Source: Anaerolineae bacterium
Lineage (GTDB): Bacteria; Chloroflexota; Anaerolineae; Caldilineales; Caldilineaceae
DNA: 33,337 nt
Direction: 5' to 3'
Assembly: GCA_030432295.1 (NCBI GenBank)
Contig: JAUIHI010000048.1
Location: 1-33,337 of the forward strand
The notes beneath the pieces were generated by a model, which made no database searches, was not told the DNA's origin, and worked only from the letters and a program-made list of their open reading frames with translations. The translations under genes and the position numbers were made by a program. This document shows positions 8,520-16,871 of the stretch, one piece after another; positions within the stretch are counted from its first letter, which is position 1, and each line of letters opens with the position of its first letter.

Positions 8520-11300
8520 ATGGTGAAACAGGCAAACCCAACTGTGCTGGTGAACGGCAAAATGTCCAACGAGAAAGTGGCCGGAAAATGGGTCTATGGC
8601 TTTGATGAAGTGGAATCGGCTGAGGCAAAAGTAGGTGGCGACTGGGAAGATGTGCGCGCTCTGTTGGGCGGCAAAGGCGCCAACCTGGCCGAGATGACCC
8701 GCATCGGCGTGCCCGTGCCCCCCGGCTTTACAGTGACAACCGAAGCCTGCAACGCCTATCTGGCAGCGGGCGAGAGCTTTCCCGATGATATGTGGGAGCA
8801 GGAATTGGCAGCCTTGCGGGCTGTCGAAGAGAAGACGGGCAAAAAGTTTGGCGACCCCAACAATACCCTCCTCGTCTCCTGCCGTTCCGGGGCGAAATTT
8901 TCCATGCCCGGTATGATGGACACTGTCCTCAACATCGGCCTGAACGAAGAGACGGTGCAGGGAATGATTGCCCGCACCAGCGACCCCCGCTTCACCTACG
9001 ACTCCTACCGACGGCTGATTCAGATGTTCGGTTCGGTGGTGATGGGCGTGCCCGATGAACCCTTCGAGCACGTGATTTCCCAATACCGCGCCAACCGGGG
9101 CGTGGACGACGACGCCAAATTGACCGCAGAAGATTGGCGGGCCGTGGCTGCCGAGTTCAAGAAGATCATCTGGCGCTTCACAGGCAAAGAATTCCCCACA
9201 GAACCCCTGGACCAATTGAAGTTGGCGACCGAAGCCGTCTTCAAATCCTGGAACGGCAAGCGGGCCTTTGACTATCGCAATGCGGCCAAGATTGCCCACA
9301 CTTTGGGCACGGCCGTCAACATCCAGACAATGGTTTTTGGCAATATGGGCGACGACTGCGCCACCGGCGTGGCTATGTCCCGCAATGCCACCACCGGCGA
9401 AAAGAAGATTGAGGGCGACTATCTGACCAATGCCCAGGGCGAAGATGTGGTGGCCGGTATCCGCATCACCAAACCCGTGGAACTGTTGGCCAAAGAGATG
9501 CCCGTGGCCTGGGCCGAATTTGAAGAGATTGCCCGCCGCCTGGAACGCCACTACCGCAATATGCAGGATATGGAGTTCACGATTGAGCACGGCAAGCTCT
9601 GGATGCTCCAGACCCGGGACGGCAAACGGACCGCCCAGGCCGCGGTGCGCATCGCCGCCGATATGGTGGACGAGGGCGTCATCAGCAAAGAGACGGCTGT
9701 CATGCGTGTGACACCGGAGCAGATCGACTTCTTCCTCCATCCCCAGTTCAGCTCCAAAGCCAAAGCCGAGGCCAAAGAAAATGGCCGTCTGCTGGCAACC
9801 GGCCTGAACGTCTCCCCCGGCGCGGCTGTTGGTGTGGCCGCCCTGGACGCAGACCTGGCCGAAAGCTGGGCCAAAGAGGGCAAGAAAGTAATTATGGTGC
9901 GCCCGGAGACCAAACCCGACGATGTGCACGGGATGCTGGCCGCCGAGGGTATCCTCACCAGCCGGGGTGGCCGCACCAGCCACGCGGCGTTGGTGGCCCG
10001 CCAGTTTGGCAAGCCTGCGGTCGTGGGCGTCATGGCTCTGGACATCGACCTGAACCAGCGCATTATGACCATCGGTGATGCGGTTGTGAAGGAAGGCGAA
10101 TGGATTTCCATCGACGGCACAATCGGCGAACTCTACCAGGGCAAACTGGAAACAATGGTTCCCAACATTTCGGACCCCTGGCTGATGAAATTGCTGGGCT
10201 GGGCCGATGAATTCCGCACACTGGGCGTGTGGGCCAACGCAGACTATCCGGTGGACGCTCGCCGGGCACGGGAATATGGGGCCACGGGTATCGGCCTCTG
10301 CCGCACGGAGCATATGTTCTTCGAAGCTGAACGGCTGCCGATTGTCCAGAAGATGATTATGTCCACCAACCCGACCGAGCGCCGGGAAGCCCTGGACGCG
10401 CTGCTGCCCTTCCAGCGGGAGGACTTCAAGGGTCTCTTCCGGGCGATGGACGGCTATCCGGTCATCATCCGCCTGATCGACCCGCCCCTGCACGAGTTCC
10501 TGCCCGCACATGACGAACTGGCCGAGCAGTTGGCCGACAACAAAATTCGTCTGCTCAAAGCCGGGACGATGAAAGAGATCAACGATCTGCTGCAAGAGAT
10601 CGAAGAAGAGGAGCGTATCCTGCGCCGGGTGGAGAGCATCCGGGAAGCCAACCCGATGTTGGGAACCCGTGGCGTGCGTCTGGGCATTATCATGCCCGAA
10701 CTGACCCAAATGCAGGTGCGAGCTATCTTCGAGGCTGCTTGCGAAGTGAGCCGGGAAGGGGTGGACGTCCATCCAGAGGTGATGATTCCCCTGACCAGCC
10801 ACGTCAATGAACTGAAGACCCAACGGGCCGCGCTGGAAGCCGTCGCCAAAGAGGTGATGGAAGAAAAGCACAGCACCATTGACTACAAATTCGGCACGAT
10901 GATTGAGATTCCGAGAGCTGCGCTGACCGCTGACGAGATCGCTGGCGAAGCCGAGTTCTTCTCCTTCGGGACGAACGACCTGACCCAAACAACCTTTGGC
11001 ATCAGCCGGGACGACGCAGAGTCGGGCTTCCTCATCGACTATCTGCAAGCGGGCATCCTGCCGGAGAACCCCTTCGCCAGCATCGACGAAAAGGGTGTGG
11101 GCAAACTGATGGGTATCGGCGTAGAGCTGGGCCGCCAGACTCGCCCGGACCTGGAAGTGGGTATCTGCGGCGAGCACGGCGGGGATCCCAAATCCATCGA
11201 ACTCTGCCACAAGCTGGGCCTGAACTACGTGAGTTGCTCTCCCTTCCGGGTCCCCGTGGCCCGGCTGGCCGCAGCCCACGCCGCCCTGAACAATAAGTAA
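8520..11300 (+). CDS. ppdK: Pyruvate, phosphate dikinase
   Basis: This 926-residue protein matches the usual length of PPDK, which interconverts pyruvate + ATP + Pi and phosphoenolpyruvate + AMP + PPi in the cytoplasm. The N-terminal nucleotide-binding region has GGKGANLAEM and SCRSGAKFSMPGMMDT. The swivelling phosphohistidine domain has H488 in GGRTSHAALVARQ. The C-terminal PEP/pyruvate barrel has GLCRTEHMF, the FSFGTNDLTQ motif and the acid-base C883 in GICGEHGGDP. All key residues are present. AAGGAG at 8505-8510 sits nine bases before the ATG at 8520; the frame stays open to 8436 but the extra residues look non-coding. The gene stands alone and is followed by two terminator-like hairpins. 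Confidence 0.98.
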   Translation: MVKQANPTVLVNGKMSNEKVAGKWVYGFDEVESAEAKVGGDWEDVRALLGGKGANLAEMTRIGVPVPPGFTVTTEACNAYLAAGESFPDDMWEQELAALRAVEEKTGKKFGDPNNTLLVSCRSGAKFSMPGMMDTVLNIGLNEETVQGMIARTSDPRFTYDSYRRLIQMFGSVVMGVPDEPFEHVISQYRANRGVDDDAKLTAEDWRAVAAEFKKIIWRFTGKEFPTEPLDQLKLATEAVFKSWNGKRAFDYRNAAKIAHTLGTAVNIQTMVFGNMGDDCATGVAMSRNATTGEKKIEGDYLTNAQGEDVVAGIRITKPVELLAKEMPVAWAEFEEIARRLERHYRNMQDMEFTIEHGKLWMLQTRDGKRTAQAAVRIAADMVDEGVISKETAVMRVTPEQIDFFLHPQFSSKAKAEAKENGRLLATGLNVSPGAAVGVAALDADLAESWAKEGKKVIMVRPETKPDDVHGMLAAEGILTSRGGRTSHAALVARQFGKPAVVGVMALDIDLNQRIMTIGDAVVKEGEWISIDGTIGELYQGKLETMVPNISDPWLMKLLGWADEFRTLGVWANADYPVDARRAREYGATGIGLCRTEHMFFEAERLPIVQKMIMSTNPTERREALDALLPFQREDFKGLFRAMDGYPVIIRLIDPPLHEFLPAHDELAEQLADNKIRLLKAGTMKEINDLLQEIEEEERILRRVESIREANPMLGTRGVRLGIIMPELTQMQVRAIFEAACEVSREGVDVHPEVMIPLTSHVNELKTQRAALEAVAKEVMEEKHSTIDYKFGTMIEIPRAALTADEIAGEAEFFSFGTNDLTQTTFGISRDDAESGFLIDYLQAGILPENPFASIDEKGVGKLMGIGVELGRQTRPDLEVGICGEHGGDPKSIELCHKLGLNYVSCSPFRVPVARLAAAHAALNNK

Positions 11301-11313
11301 CGCGAATTGTCAG

Positions 11314-11345
11314 GAGTTCGACTTTTTCTGAAAAAGTCGAAACTC
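11314..11345 (+). terminator. Hairpin after ppdK
   Basis: GAGTTCGACTTTTT pairs with AAAAAGTCGAAACTC around a three-base loop (one bulged A). It starts 13 bp after the ppdK stop. The T-rich left arm and A-rich right arm give no T run after the stem, so it may work poorly as a terminator on this strand. It resembles palindromes that recur in many genomes. Confidence 0.5.
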
Positions 11346-11393
11346 TACTAACAACAACGCCAGGACTTACCTCCTGTTTCTCTCCTCCTTGCG

Positions 11394-11425
11394 GAGCGCC
11401 CCAGTCTGTACAGGCTGGGGCGCTC
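11394..11425 (+). terminator. GC-rich hairpin, probable ppdK terminator
   Basis: GAGCGCCCCAG (11394-11404) pairs perfectly with CTGGGGCGCTC (11415-11425) around a 10-nt loop. The stem is strong, but the bases after it are TTGCATACTCCCC rather than a clean T run. It separates ppdK from the copper gene run. Confidence 0.55.
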
Positions 11426-11504
11426 TTGCATACTCCCCTTTGGTCTATTCTATAGCATAAGGTGGGCTTGCAATTTTGCCCGCTTTTGACGTAGACTATG
11501 CCGT

Positions 11505-11960
11505 ATGTGGCTTTCAATCCCCGGCGAAAATTCGATGCTCCAGCCATCTCCTCCACGGAAACAGTGGGGAGGGTATGCACGTTTTGTCTATGTGCTGCTG
11601 CTGGCTTTCGTCTTTCCCTTCATCTGCTGGGGAGCGAGCGGACAAGCGGCTCACCCCCACCCCCGCTCACATTTTGTCTTTGCAGCGCCACCGGAAGTCA
11701 ACGGACTTGTAGAGCCGTCCCATCATTTTGCAGATGCCCATAGCCACCCGGCGGCTGCGGATGCTGGTGCTGCCCCCATCGAGGACATCGCCGGTCAATC
11801 CGTACCGGCCAGCATTGCCCTCTTTTCGCTCCTGCTTGTCTACGCCTTCTATCTATGGCTGCTCTATAGACCTGTCAACCAGAAGCACCTCTTCCTTCCC
11901 GCTCTGGGGACAGCCCAAACCACGACTGAACCCCGCTTGCCTCCACCGAGAATCCCATAG
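11505..11960 (+). CDS. His-rich small membrane protein at the head of the copper gene run
   Basis: This protein has up to 151 residues and no family I recognise. A hydrophobic segment at about residues 27-44 (FVYVLLLAFVFPFICWG) can serve as a signal peptide or anchor. It is followed by an extracytoplasmic stretch rich in histidine (AAHPHPRSHF, then EPSHHFADAHSHPAA), a second membrane helix (about 103-122) and a short Pro-rich tail. An in-frame ATG at 11535 would give 141 residues. The gene ends 55 bp before the PCu(A)C gene on the same strand. The histidines and the position suggest copper binding, but this is inference. Two overlapping frames are also open, so coding status is less certain than for its neighbours. 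Confidence 0.6.
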   Translation: MWLSIPGENSMLQPSPPRKQWGGYARFVYVLLLAFVFPFICWGASGQAAHPHPRSHFVFAAPPEVNGLVEPSHHFADAHSHPAAADAGAAPIEDIAGQSVPASIALFSLLLVYAFYLWLLYRPVNQKHLFLPALGTAQTTTEPRLPPPRIP

Positions 11961-12015
11961 CCTTTCTTTCCAGTCGGCCCGTATCGACCCAAAACCAGAC
12001 TACGAAAGGCAATTT

Positions 12016-12504
12016 ATGCACTGGCATTTGCCCAACGCGCATGGCAATCATTTGCCTGCTCGTCTATTGCTTCTTCTCTCTTCGATCCTGCTACTCTCTG
12101 CCTGTGCTGCTTTGCCCACACAGACAGCACCGACCGGCGACGCCGTGCGGATCGAGAACCCCACCGCGCGGCCTGCCACAGCGGGACAAAATAGTGCTGC
12201 TTACTTCACAATCGTCAACCCAACCGGCAAGGACGACCTGCTGCTCACCGCGGCCAGTTCGGTTGCAATGGCGACTGAGGTTCATGAAACTCAAAACGAT
12301 AACGGCGTGATGCGTATGATCCATCAGGCCGATGGCGTGGCTGTGCCGGCCCAATCCACTGTGGAATTTGTGCCGGGCGGCAAACACGTGATGCTGATGA
12401 ATCTACGTCAGGACCTGGCCACGGGCCAGAGCTTCACTGTCACTCTTTCCTTTGAAAAGGCGGGAGAGATCGAAATTGCAGTCCCGGTTCCCAATACACA
12501 ATAG
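12016..12504 (+). CDS. PCu(A)C-type copper chaperone lipoprotein
   Basis: This 162-residue protein starts with a signal sequence ending in a lipobox, LLLSAC, so it should be a lipid-anchored envelope protein. The rest matches the PCu(A)C (DUF461) fold. It has the N-terminal VRIENPTARPA strand, AAYFTIVNP, and the Cu(I) site built from the H of EVHET, the Met pair in GVMRM, and the HVM of GGKHVMLMNL. Members deliver copper to the CuA centre of cytochrome oxidase or buffer periplasmic copper. AAAGG at 12005-12009 lies six bases before the ATG at 12016; the frame is open further upstream but lacks protein-like sequence. The next gene begins 23 bp downstream. Confidence 0.92.
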   Translation: MHWHLPNAHGNHLPARLLLLLSSILLLSACAALPTQTAPTGDAVRIENPTARPATAGQNSAAYFTIVNPTGKDDLLLTAASSVAMATEVHETQNDNGVMRMIHQADGVAVPAQSTVEFVPGGKHVMLMNLRQDLATGQSFTVTLSFEKAGEIEIAVPVPNTQ

Positions 12505-12527
12505 ACTCTTGACAAGGAGATTTTGAT

Positions 12528-13637
12528 ATGAAACGAATAATCGTTGTAATGGCTGGCCTCCTGCTGCTGGCTGCTTTGGCCTTCTCGCCGAGCGGTCCCG
12601 CGCTCTTTGCTGCCCAGTCCAACCAGCAGGCCAGCGGAACACCCACACCAGCACCCGAAGCGGAGGCGACCGCCACACCCGTGGCTGAAGAGGATGCTGC
12701 CGCTGCTGCTGCGGATGAGAGTGAAGCCGAGCCGACACTGGCTGATCTGTCCGCCCGCATCGAAACTCTGGAAGCCACAGTCGCCGAACTTCACGCGGCG
12801 CATGAGGCGGCACACGCGGCCACGTATGACGATGTCAACAGTGTCAATGTGGCCATTTATCTGCTCGACGCCGCGGGTATGCACGAACTGGAGACCCGCC
12901 TGGTCAGCGAAGGCGAGATTCTGCCCGGCGATAGCGGCCAGGTCGGGCAGATAGCCCGCGTTCTCTCGACGGTTGCCTGGCCAGAGGAACTGGCTGCCGA
13001 CGCGACTGCCCTGCAGGAAATGCTGGCCAATCTATCCGCGGCCCTGGCCGACGACGATTTGGAGACTGTGCAACCCCTCTCCACAGAAGCCCACGTGGCC
13101 TATCACGTCTTCTCCCACAACGCGCAGATGTGGATAGCCGAAGCCTCTGCTGCGGAGATGGCTGCTGCGCCGGGACAGAGCAATCGGGTGAATACCGCGC
13201 TCTACCTGCTGGATGGCGCAGGGCTGCACGGGATCGCCGAGCGGCTGAGTGAGGACGAGGAGATTCTGCCCGGCGATAGCGGTCAGGTTGGCCAGGTGGC
13301 CCGCCTGCTCTCCACTGTCGATTGGCCGGAAGAGTTGACCGCGGATGCGGCTGCGCTCCACGAAACGCTGGTTGACCTGGCCGCTGCCCTGGCCGATGAC
13401 GATCTGGAGACTGCCACAGCTTTGGCCGATGCGGCCCACGACGCCCAGCACGACTTCTCCCACGCTGCCCAGGCCTGGCTGTCTGCTGGCGCGATGGATG
13501 CCCATCACGACGATATGAGCCACGACGATATGGATCACAGCGATATGGATCACGAAGATACGGATCACGGCGATATGGATCATAGCGATACGGAGAATCA
13601 GGACGAAGCGCCCGCCGAGCACACCCACGACGGGTAG
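12528..13637 (+). CDS. Secreted protein with two HxxxHxxxH repeats and a His/Asp/Met tail (putative metal-binding)
   Basis: This 369-residue protein has a signal peptide (about residues 1-27), a low-complexity Ala/Glu/Thr linker, and a coiled-coil-like segment (about 68-100, LSARIETLEATVAELH). Two copies of a 100-residue helical module follow at about 106-205 and 221-320. The modules share xYLLDxAGxH, EILPGDSGQVGQ(I/V)AR, LSTVxWPEEL and LAADDDLET-like segments. Each ends in an HxxxHxxxH helix face: H189/H193/H197 and H304/H308/H312. The last 45 residues are Met-Asp-His repeats (DDMDHSDMDHEDTDH) ending AEHTHDG. AAGGAG at 12514-12519 supports the start. I know no family for the module. Its place between PCu(A)C and CopC suggests envelope copper binding, which is inference. 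Confidence 0.9.
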   Translation: MKRIIVVMAGLLLLAALAFSPSGPALFAAQSNQQASGTPTPAPEAEATATPVAEEDAAAAAADESEAEPTLADLSARIETLEATVAELHAAHEAAHAATYDDVNSVNVAIYLLDAAGMHELETRLVSEGEILPGDSGQVGQIARVLSTVAWPEELAADATALQEMLANLSAALADDDLETVQPLSTEAHVAYHVFSHNAQMWIAEASAAEMAAAPGQSNRVNTALYLLDGAGLHGIAERLSEDEEILPGDSGQVGQVARLLSTVDWPEELTADAAALHETLVDLAAALADDDLETATALADAAHDAQHDFSHAAQAWLSAGAMDAHHDDMSHDDMDHSDMDHEDTDHGDMDHSDTENQDEAPAEHTHDG

Positions 13638-13651
13638 TTGGACCGGAAACA

Positions 13652-13700
13652 GGGATGGGGGCCGGGCGCTGGATTGCTGATTGCGCCCGGCCCCCATCCC
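13652..13700. repeat. Perfect 18-bp inverted repeat in the leader of copC
   Basis: GGGATGGGGGCCGGGCGC at 13652-13669 is exactly complementary to 13683-13700, with a 13-nt loop. The hairpin ends six bases before the GGAGGAA ribosome site of the CopC gene. It lies inside the presumed transcript, so it could act as a partial terminator, an mRNA-stability element or a translation control. No T run follows. Confidence 0.8.
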
Positions 13701-13718
13701 CTACACGGAGGAAATTCT

Positions 13719-14297
13719 ATGCGTCACATTCTGCGTATTGGACTGGTTACACTGCTTCTGCTTTTGACTGGGCTGCCACTGGCCGCCAGTGTTCTCTACC
13801 ACGCGGACTACGCCCGTTCGGAGCCAGCCGCGGACGAAGTGCTGGCCACGCCACCCACACAGGTCAAAGTCTGGTTCACCCAGGAACTGTTCCGCCGGGA
13901 GGGGGAGAATTGGCTGCGCGTGACCGGCCCGGACGGGGCGCGGGTGGATTTGGATGATACGGCCGTGGACGACAACGACCGCACACTCCTCACCGTGACC
14001 CTGGCGGACGATCTGCCTGACGGTGCCTATCGGGTGGAATGGCGCGCCCTTTCTGCGGAAGATGGCCACCCGAAAGAGAGCGAATTTGGCTTTGTGGTAG
14101 GAGAGGCAAGTTCTGCGCCCGCGGCGGCTGCCCCGGCAGTTACGTCCACAGCCGCGCCCGCAGTCGCGCCCACTGCAAACCCTGTGGTTGCCGAAACACC
14201 GACCTCATCCGAATCCGGCGGATTGCCCTGCCTGAGCGCTGCGCCCCTGGCAATGCTGGCCCTGGGCACGGTCCTGGTCAAGCGGCGGCGGGGATGA
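13719..14297 (+). CDS. CopC-domain copper-binding protein with C-terminal membrane anchor
   Basis: This 192-residue protein has a signal peptide (about 1-23), then a CopC/YobA-like beta-sandwich. The mature N-terminus carries YHADYARSEPAADEVL, followed by VKVWFTQELF and LPDGAYRVEWRALSAEDGHP. The histidine near the mature start and the DGH motif are the family's usual copper ligands. After the domain comes an Ala/Pro/Thr linker and then a C-terminal cassette: GGLPCLSA, a hydrophobic segment and a KRRRG end, which should hold it in the membrane. GGAGGAA at 13707-13713 lies five bases before the ATG; the frame is open from 13638 but that part crosses the palindrome. It is followed 35 bp later by a CopC-CopD fusion. 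Confidence 0.9.
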   Translation: MRHILRIGLVTLLLLLTGLPLAASVLYHADYARSEPAADEVLATPPTQVKVWFTQELFRREGENWLRVTGPDGARVDLDDTAVDDNDRTLLTVTLADDLPDGAYRVEWRALSAEDGHPKESEFGFVVGEASSAPAAAAPAVTSTAAPAVAPTANPVVAETPTSSESGGLPCLSAAPLAMLALGTVLVKRRRG

Positions 14298-14332
14298 TTT
14301 GATAGGTAATCCGCCAGCAGGAACGAGCAAAA

Positions 14333-16771
14333 ATGTCTATCCGTAGCTTTCAATTTCTATCTTCAAACCGTTTGCGCTGGTTTCTGCTGGTGGCTGGTTG
14401 TCTTCTCGCACTTTCGGGTATAACCCAGCGGGCCGCACTGGCCCACGCCCTGCTGGTGCGTTCGGAACCGGAAGCCAACGCCGAGTTGACCAGTTCGCCG
14501 CCCTCGGTGGAAATTTGGTTTAGCGAACCTCTGGAGAGTGGATTCAGCCACATCCGGCTGATCGATGCCAGTGGCGAAGATGTGCCGGGTGTTGGTCCCT
14601 CGGCTGTGGATTCTGGCGATCCCAGCCACATGAGCCTGCCCCTGCCCGACCTGTCGCCGGGCATCTATACTGTCATCTGGACTACCCTCTCCAGCGTGGA
14701 CGGCCACGAATGGGTCGGCTCCTTCCCCATCACACTGCTCAACCCGGACGGCAGCCGACCCGCCATCGGGAGTTCCGTGGCGGTGACGGGCGAGACTGGC
14801 GAAATCCCATCCCCGCTGAAAGGGGGCGCCCGCTGGCTCTCTCTGCTGGGCGCGATTCTGCTGGCGGGCAGCCTGCTCTTTCGGGAGGCGGTGGCCCGAC
14901 CTGTGCTGGTTCGCCAAGCTGGGCGTGGGACTCCGCCCAGTTTGGCCGGGCATCAGGCCCGTTCCTGGCGAATGTTGGGAATTGTCGGTGTGGCCGGGGT
15001 GCTGGTGGGGGGCTGGCTGCAGATCGGCGCGCAGGTGGCGGCCCTGGGCGCGGTGGAACGCATCTTCGATCTGCTCGTTTCCACCCAACCCGGGCGATTG
15101 ATCCTGCTGCGCCAATTGCTGCTGATTCCGGTCGTGGCTCTGCTGGTGACGGGGGAGCGTTCTGAACGTCTGGGGTTACGCCGCAGCACCACAGCCCGGA
15201 TGCGGGTGGCCGGTGAGTATCTCATCGGGCTGGTGATGCTGCTCACCTTTTCCCTGGCCAGCCACGCTGCGGCTGTGCCCGGCCGGGGCTGGGCGGTGGC
15301 AGGCGATTTTGTCCATCTGCTGGCCGCTGCCGCGTGGATGGGCGGACTGCTCAATCTGGCCCTGCTCTTCTGGCTGGGCCGGGGCAGTGGCCAAAACGAT
15401 CAGCGGGGATTGGGCCAGATCGTGCGGGGATTCTCTCTGCTGGCCGCGGGCGCGGTCTTTGTGTTGACCGTCACTGGCCTGTTCAGCAGTGCTGTCCAAC
15501 TGCCCACCCTGGCCGACCTGTGGACGACGACATACGGCCTGCTGCTGCTAGGGAAGATCGGGCTGGTGGCTTTGGCCCTGGCGGTGGCCTTTTTCAATAA
15601 CCGGGCCGTCCACCGCAACAACGCAAGTACAACAGTGGGAATGGTGCGCCGGGTTTGGAGCGAAGCGCTGGTCAGTGTCGCCCTGCTGCTGGTGGTGGCT
15701 CTGCTGGTGCAGACCCCGCCCCCACCCCGTCCCCAGCCCTATGTGGCTCCCGCGCTGCCCTTTATCGAAATCCAACAGGCCGACGATCTGCTCGTCCATC
15801 TCCAAATCAGTCCCAACCAGCCGGGCAGCAACCGCTTCTGGACCCATCTCTACCACCCGGATACCTCACCCATCGGCGAAGTGCAGTTGGTGCGCCTCTT
15901 CTTTGCACCGCAAAAGGCGGAGCTGGGCCAGGCCCGCACAGACCTGCCCGCGGAAGGCAATGACATTTATGTGGACGAGGGCGCGTGGATGAGCCAGCCG
16001 GGGGAGTGGGATGTGACGGTCTATGTGCGGCGGCGGGGAATGGACGACTCCACCGCCGAGTTCAGTGTGACTATGCCGCCAGCGCCGGGCAGCGCTTCTC
16101 TGGGCACCCCCTGGCAGAATCCCGCCGCGGCTCTATCGCTCCCGGCTTTGAGTGGTGGGCTGCTGCTGGCGCTGGGTCTCATCCCCTTCTTCTGGTGGAA
16201 ACCCCTGCGCCGCCGTAATCGGGACGCCGCTCCTTTCCTGGGCGGTTTGGGATTGGCCTGTGTGGTTATCGGACTCTTTCTGACCGTGCAGGGGATGGCT
16301 GTCGGCGAGCAGGCCGTGGCCGAGCCGCCCGGTAATCCCTTCAGCGGGGCCAACGCGGCCACGCCGATAGTCGCGGTCGTGTCCAGCCTGCCCACGCCGA
16401 CTATCTCCGTTCTTCCGACTCCCACAGGCTCCCAGGCAGAGCCTGGACCGACACCGACAACCGGGCCACCCACGCCGACGCCCACACCGGATGCGGCTTT
16501 TCTGGCCGGGGCCGAGATATTCCAGGCCCAGTGCGTCCAGTGTCACGGCCCCCACGGCATGGGAGACGGTCCCGCAGCCGCTGCTTTGCCTGTCCAGCCC
16601 GCCATTCTGCCCTTCCACGTGCCCCTACACCCGGACGAAGATATCTACGTCTTTATCAGCGAGGGATTCCCCAATCTGGGGATGCCACCCTTCAAGGAGA
16701 CTCTGAGCCAGGACGAGATATTGCAGGTGCTGCGCTATATCCGGGTGCGTTTTGGGGGGATGGCTCCGTAG
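14333..16771 (+). CDS. CopC-CopD fusion with C-terminal cytochrome c domain
   Basis: This 812-residue membrane protein has three parts. A signal peptide precedes a CopC domain (about 38-140) whose mature end starts at H38 (AHALLVRSEPEAN) and which has SSVDGHEW. A CopD membrane domain (about 160-460) carries the hallmark GDFVHLLAAAAWMGGLL. A further extracytoplasmic beta region, more helices and a Pro/Thr linker (TPTPTPD-like) lead to a class I cytochrome c domain (about 725-812) with the haem site C734-x-x-C737-H738 and a likely axial M784 in NLGMPPF. CopC-CopD fusions (YcnJ type) are tied to copper uptake. The added haem domain suggests coupling of copper redox state to the electron-transport chain; that link is inference. 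Confidence 0.93.
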   Translation: MSIRSFQFLSSNRLRWFLLVAGCLLALSGITQRAALAHALLVRSEPEANAELTSSPPSVEIWFSEPLESGFSHIRLIDASGEDVPGVGPSAVDSGDPSHMSLPLPDLSPGIYTVIWTTLSSVDGHEWVGSFPITLLNPDGSRPAIGSSVAVTGETGEIPSPLKGGARWLSLLGAILLAGSLLFREAVARPVLVRQAGRGTPPSLAGHQARSWRMLGIVGVAGVLVGGWLQIGAQVAALGAVERIFDLLVSTQPGRLILLRQLLLIPVVALLVTGERSERLGLRRSTTARMRVAGEYLIGLVMLLTFSLASHAAAVPGRGWAVAGDFVHLLAAAAWMGGLLNLALLFWLGRGSGQNDQRGLGQIVRGFSLLAAGAVFVLTVTGLFSSAVQLPTLADLWTTTYGLLLLGKIGLVALALAVAFFNNRAVHRNNASTTVGMVRRVWSEALVSVALLLVVALLVQTPPPPRPQPYVAPALPFIEIQQADDLLVHLQISPNQPGSNRFWTHLYHPDTSPIGEVQLVRLFFAPQKAELGQARTDLPAEGNDIYVDEGAWMSQPGEWDVTVYVRRRGMDDSTAEFSVTMPPAPGSASLGTPWQNPAAALSLPALSGGLLLALGLIPFFWWKPLRRRNRDAAPFLGGLGLACVVIGLFLTVQGMAVGEQAVAEPPGNPFSGANAATPIVAVVSSLPTPTISVLPTPTGSQAEPGPTPTTGPPTPTPTPDAAFLAGAEIFQAQCVQCHGPHGMGDGPAAAALPVQPAILPFHVPLHPDEDIYVFISEGFPNLGMPPFKETLSQDEILQVLRYIRVRFGGMAP

Positions 16772-16808
16772 GGGGCGGGGGGGATAGACCGCAGAAGACG
16801 CGGATTGG

Positions 16809-16851
16809 GCGGATATTCGCTGATTTTCTCTCTGGATCAGCGTTCATCCGC
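16809..16851. repeat. Imperfect palindrome between convergent genes
   Basis: The arm 16809-16824 (GCGGATATTCGCTGAT) pairs with 16836-16851 (ATCAGCGTTCATCCGC), with three mismatches and an 11-base loop. Related words (ACGCGGATT to the left, CGCGTGAATCAGCG to the right) extend it over about 16795-16864. It fills the 100-bp gap between the convergent copper fusion gene and the M23 peptidase gene, and could end transcription from both sides. It looks like a dispersed genomic palindrome. Confidence 0.6.
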
Positions 16852-16871
16852 GTGAATCAGCGTTTTGTATT

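Noticed and set aside
8406-11279. Open frame of 957 codons on the minus strand opposite ppdK
   Set aside because: It mirrors the strong codon bias of ppdK. The translation is His/Gly/Phe-rich with no recognisable motif, while the plus strand has every PPDK catalytic motif.
11728-12015. N-terminal extension of the PCu(A)C gene
   Set aside because: The extension overlaps the upstream His-rich gene in another frame and precedes a perfectly placed ribosome site and lipoprotein signal starting at 12016.
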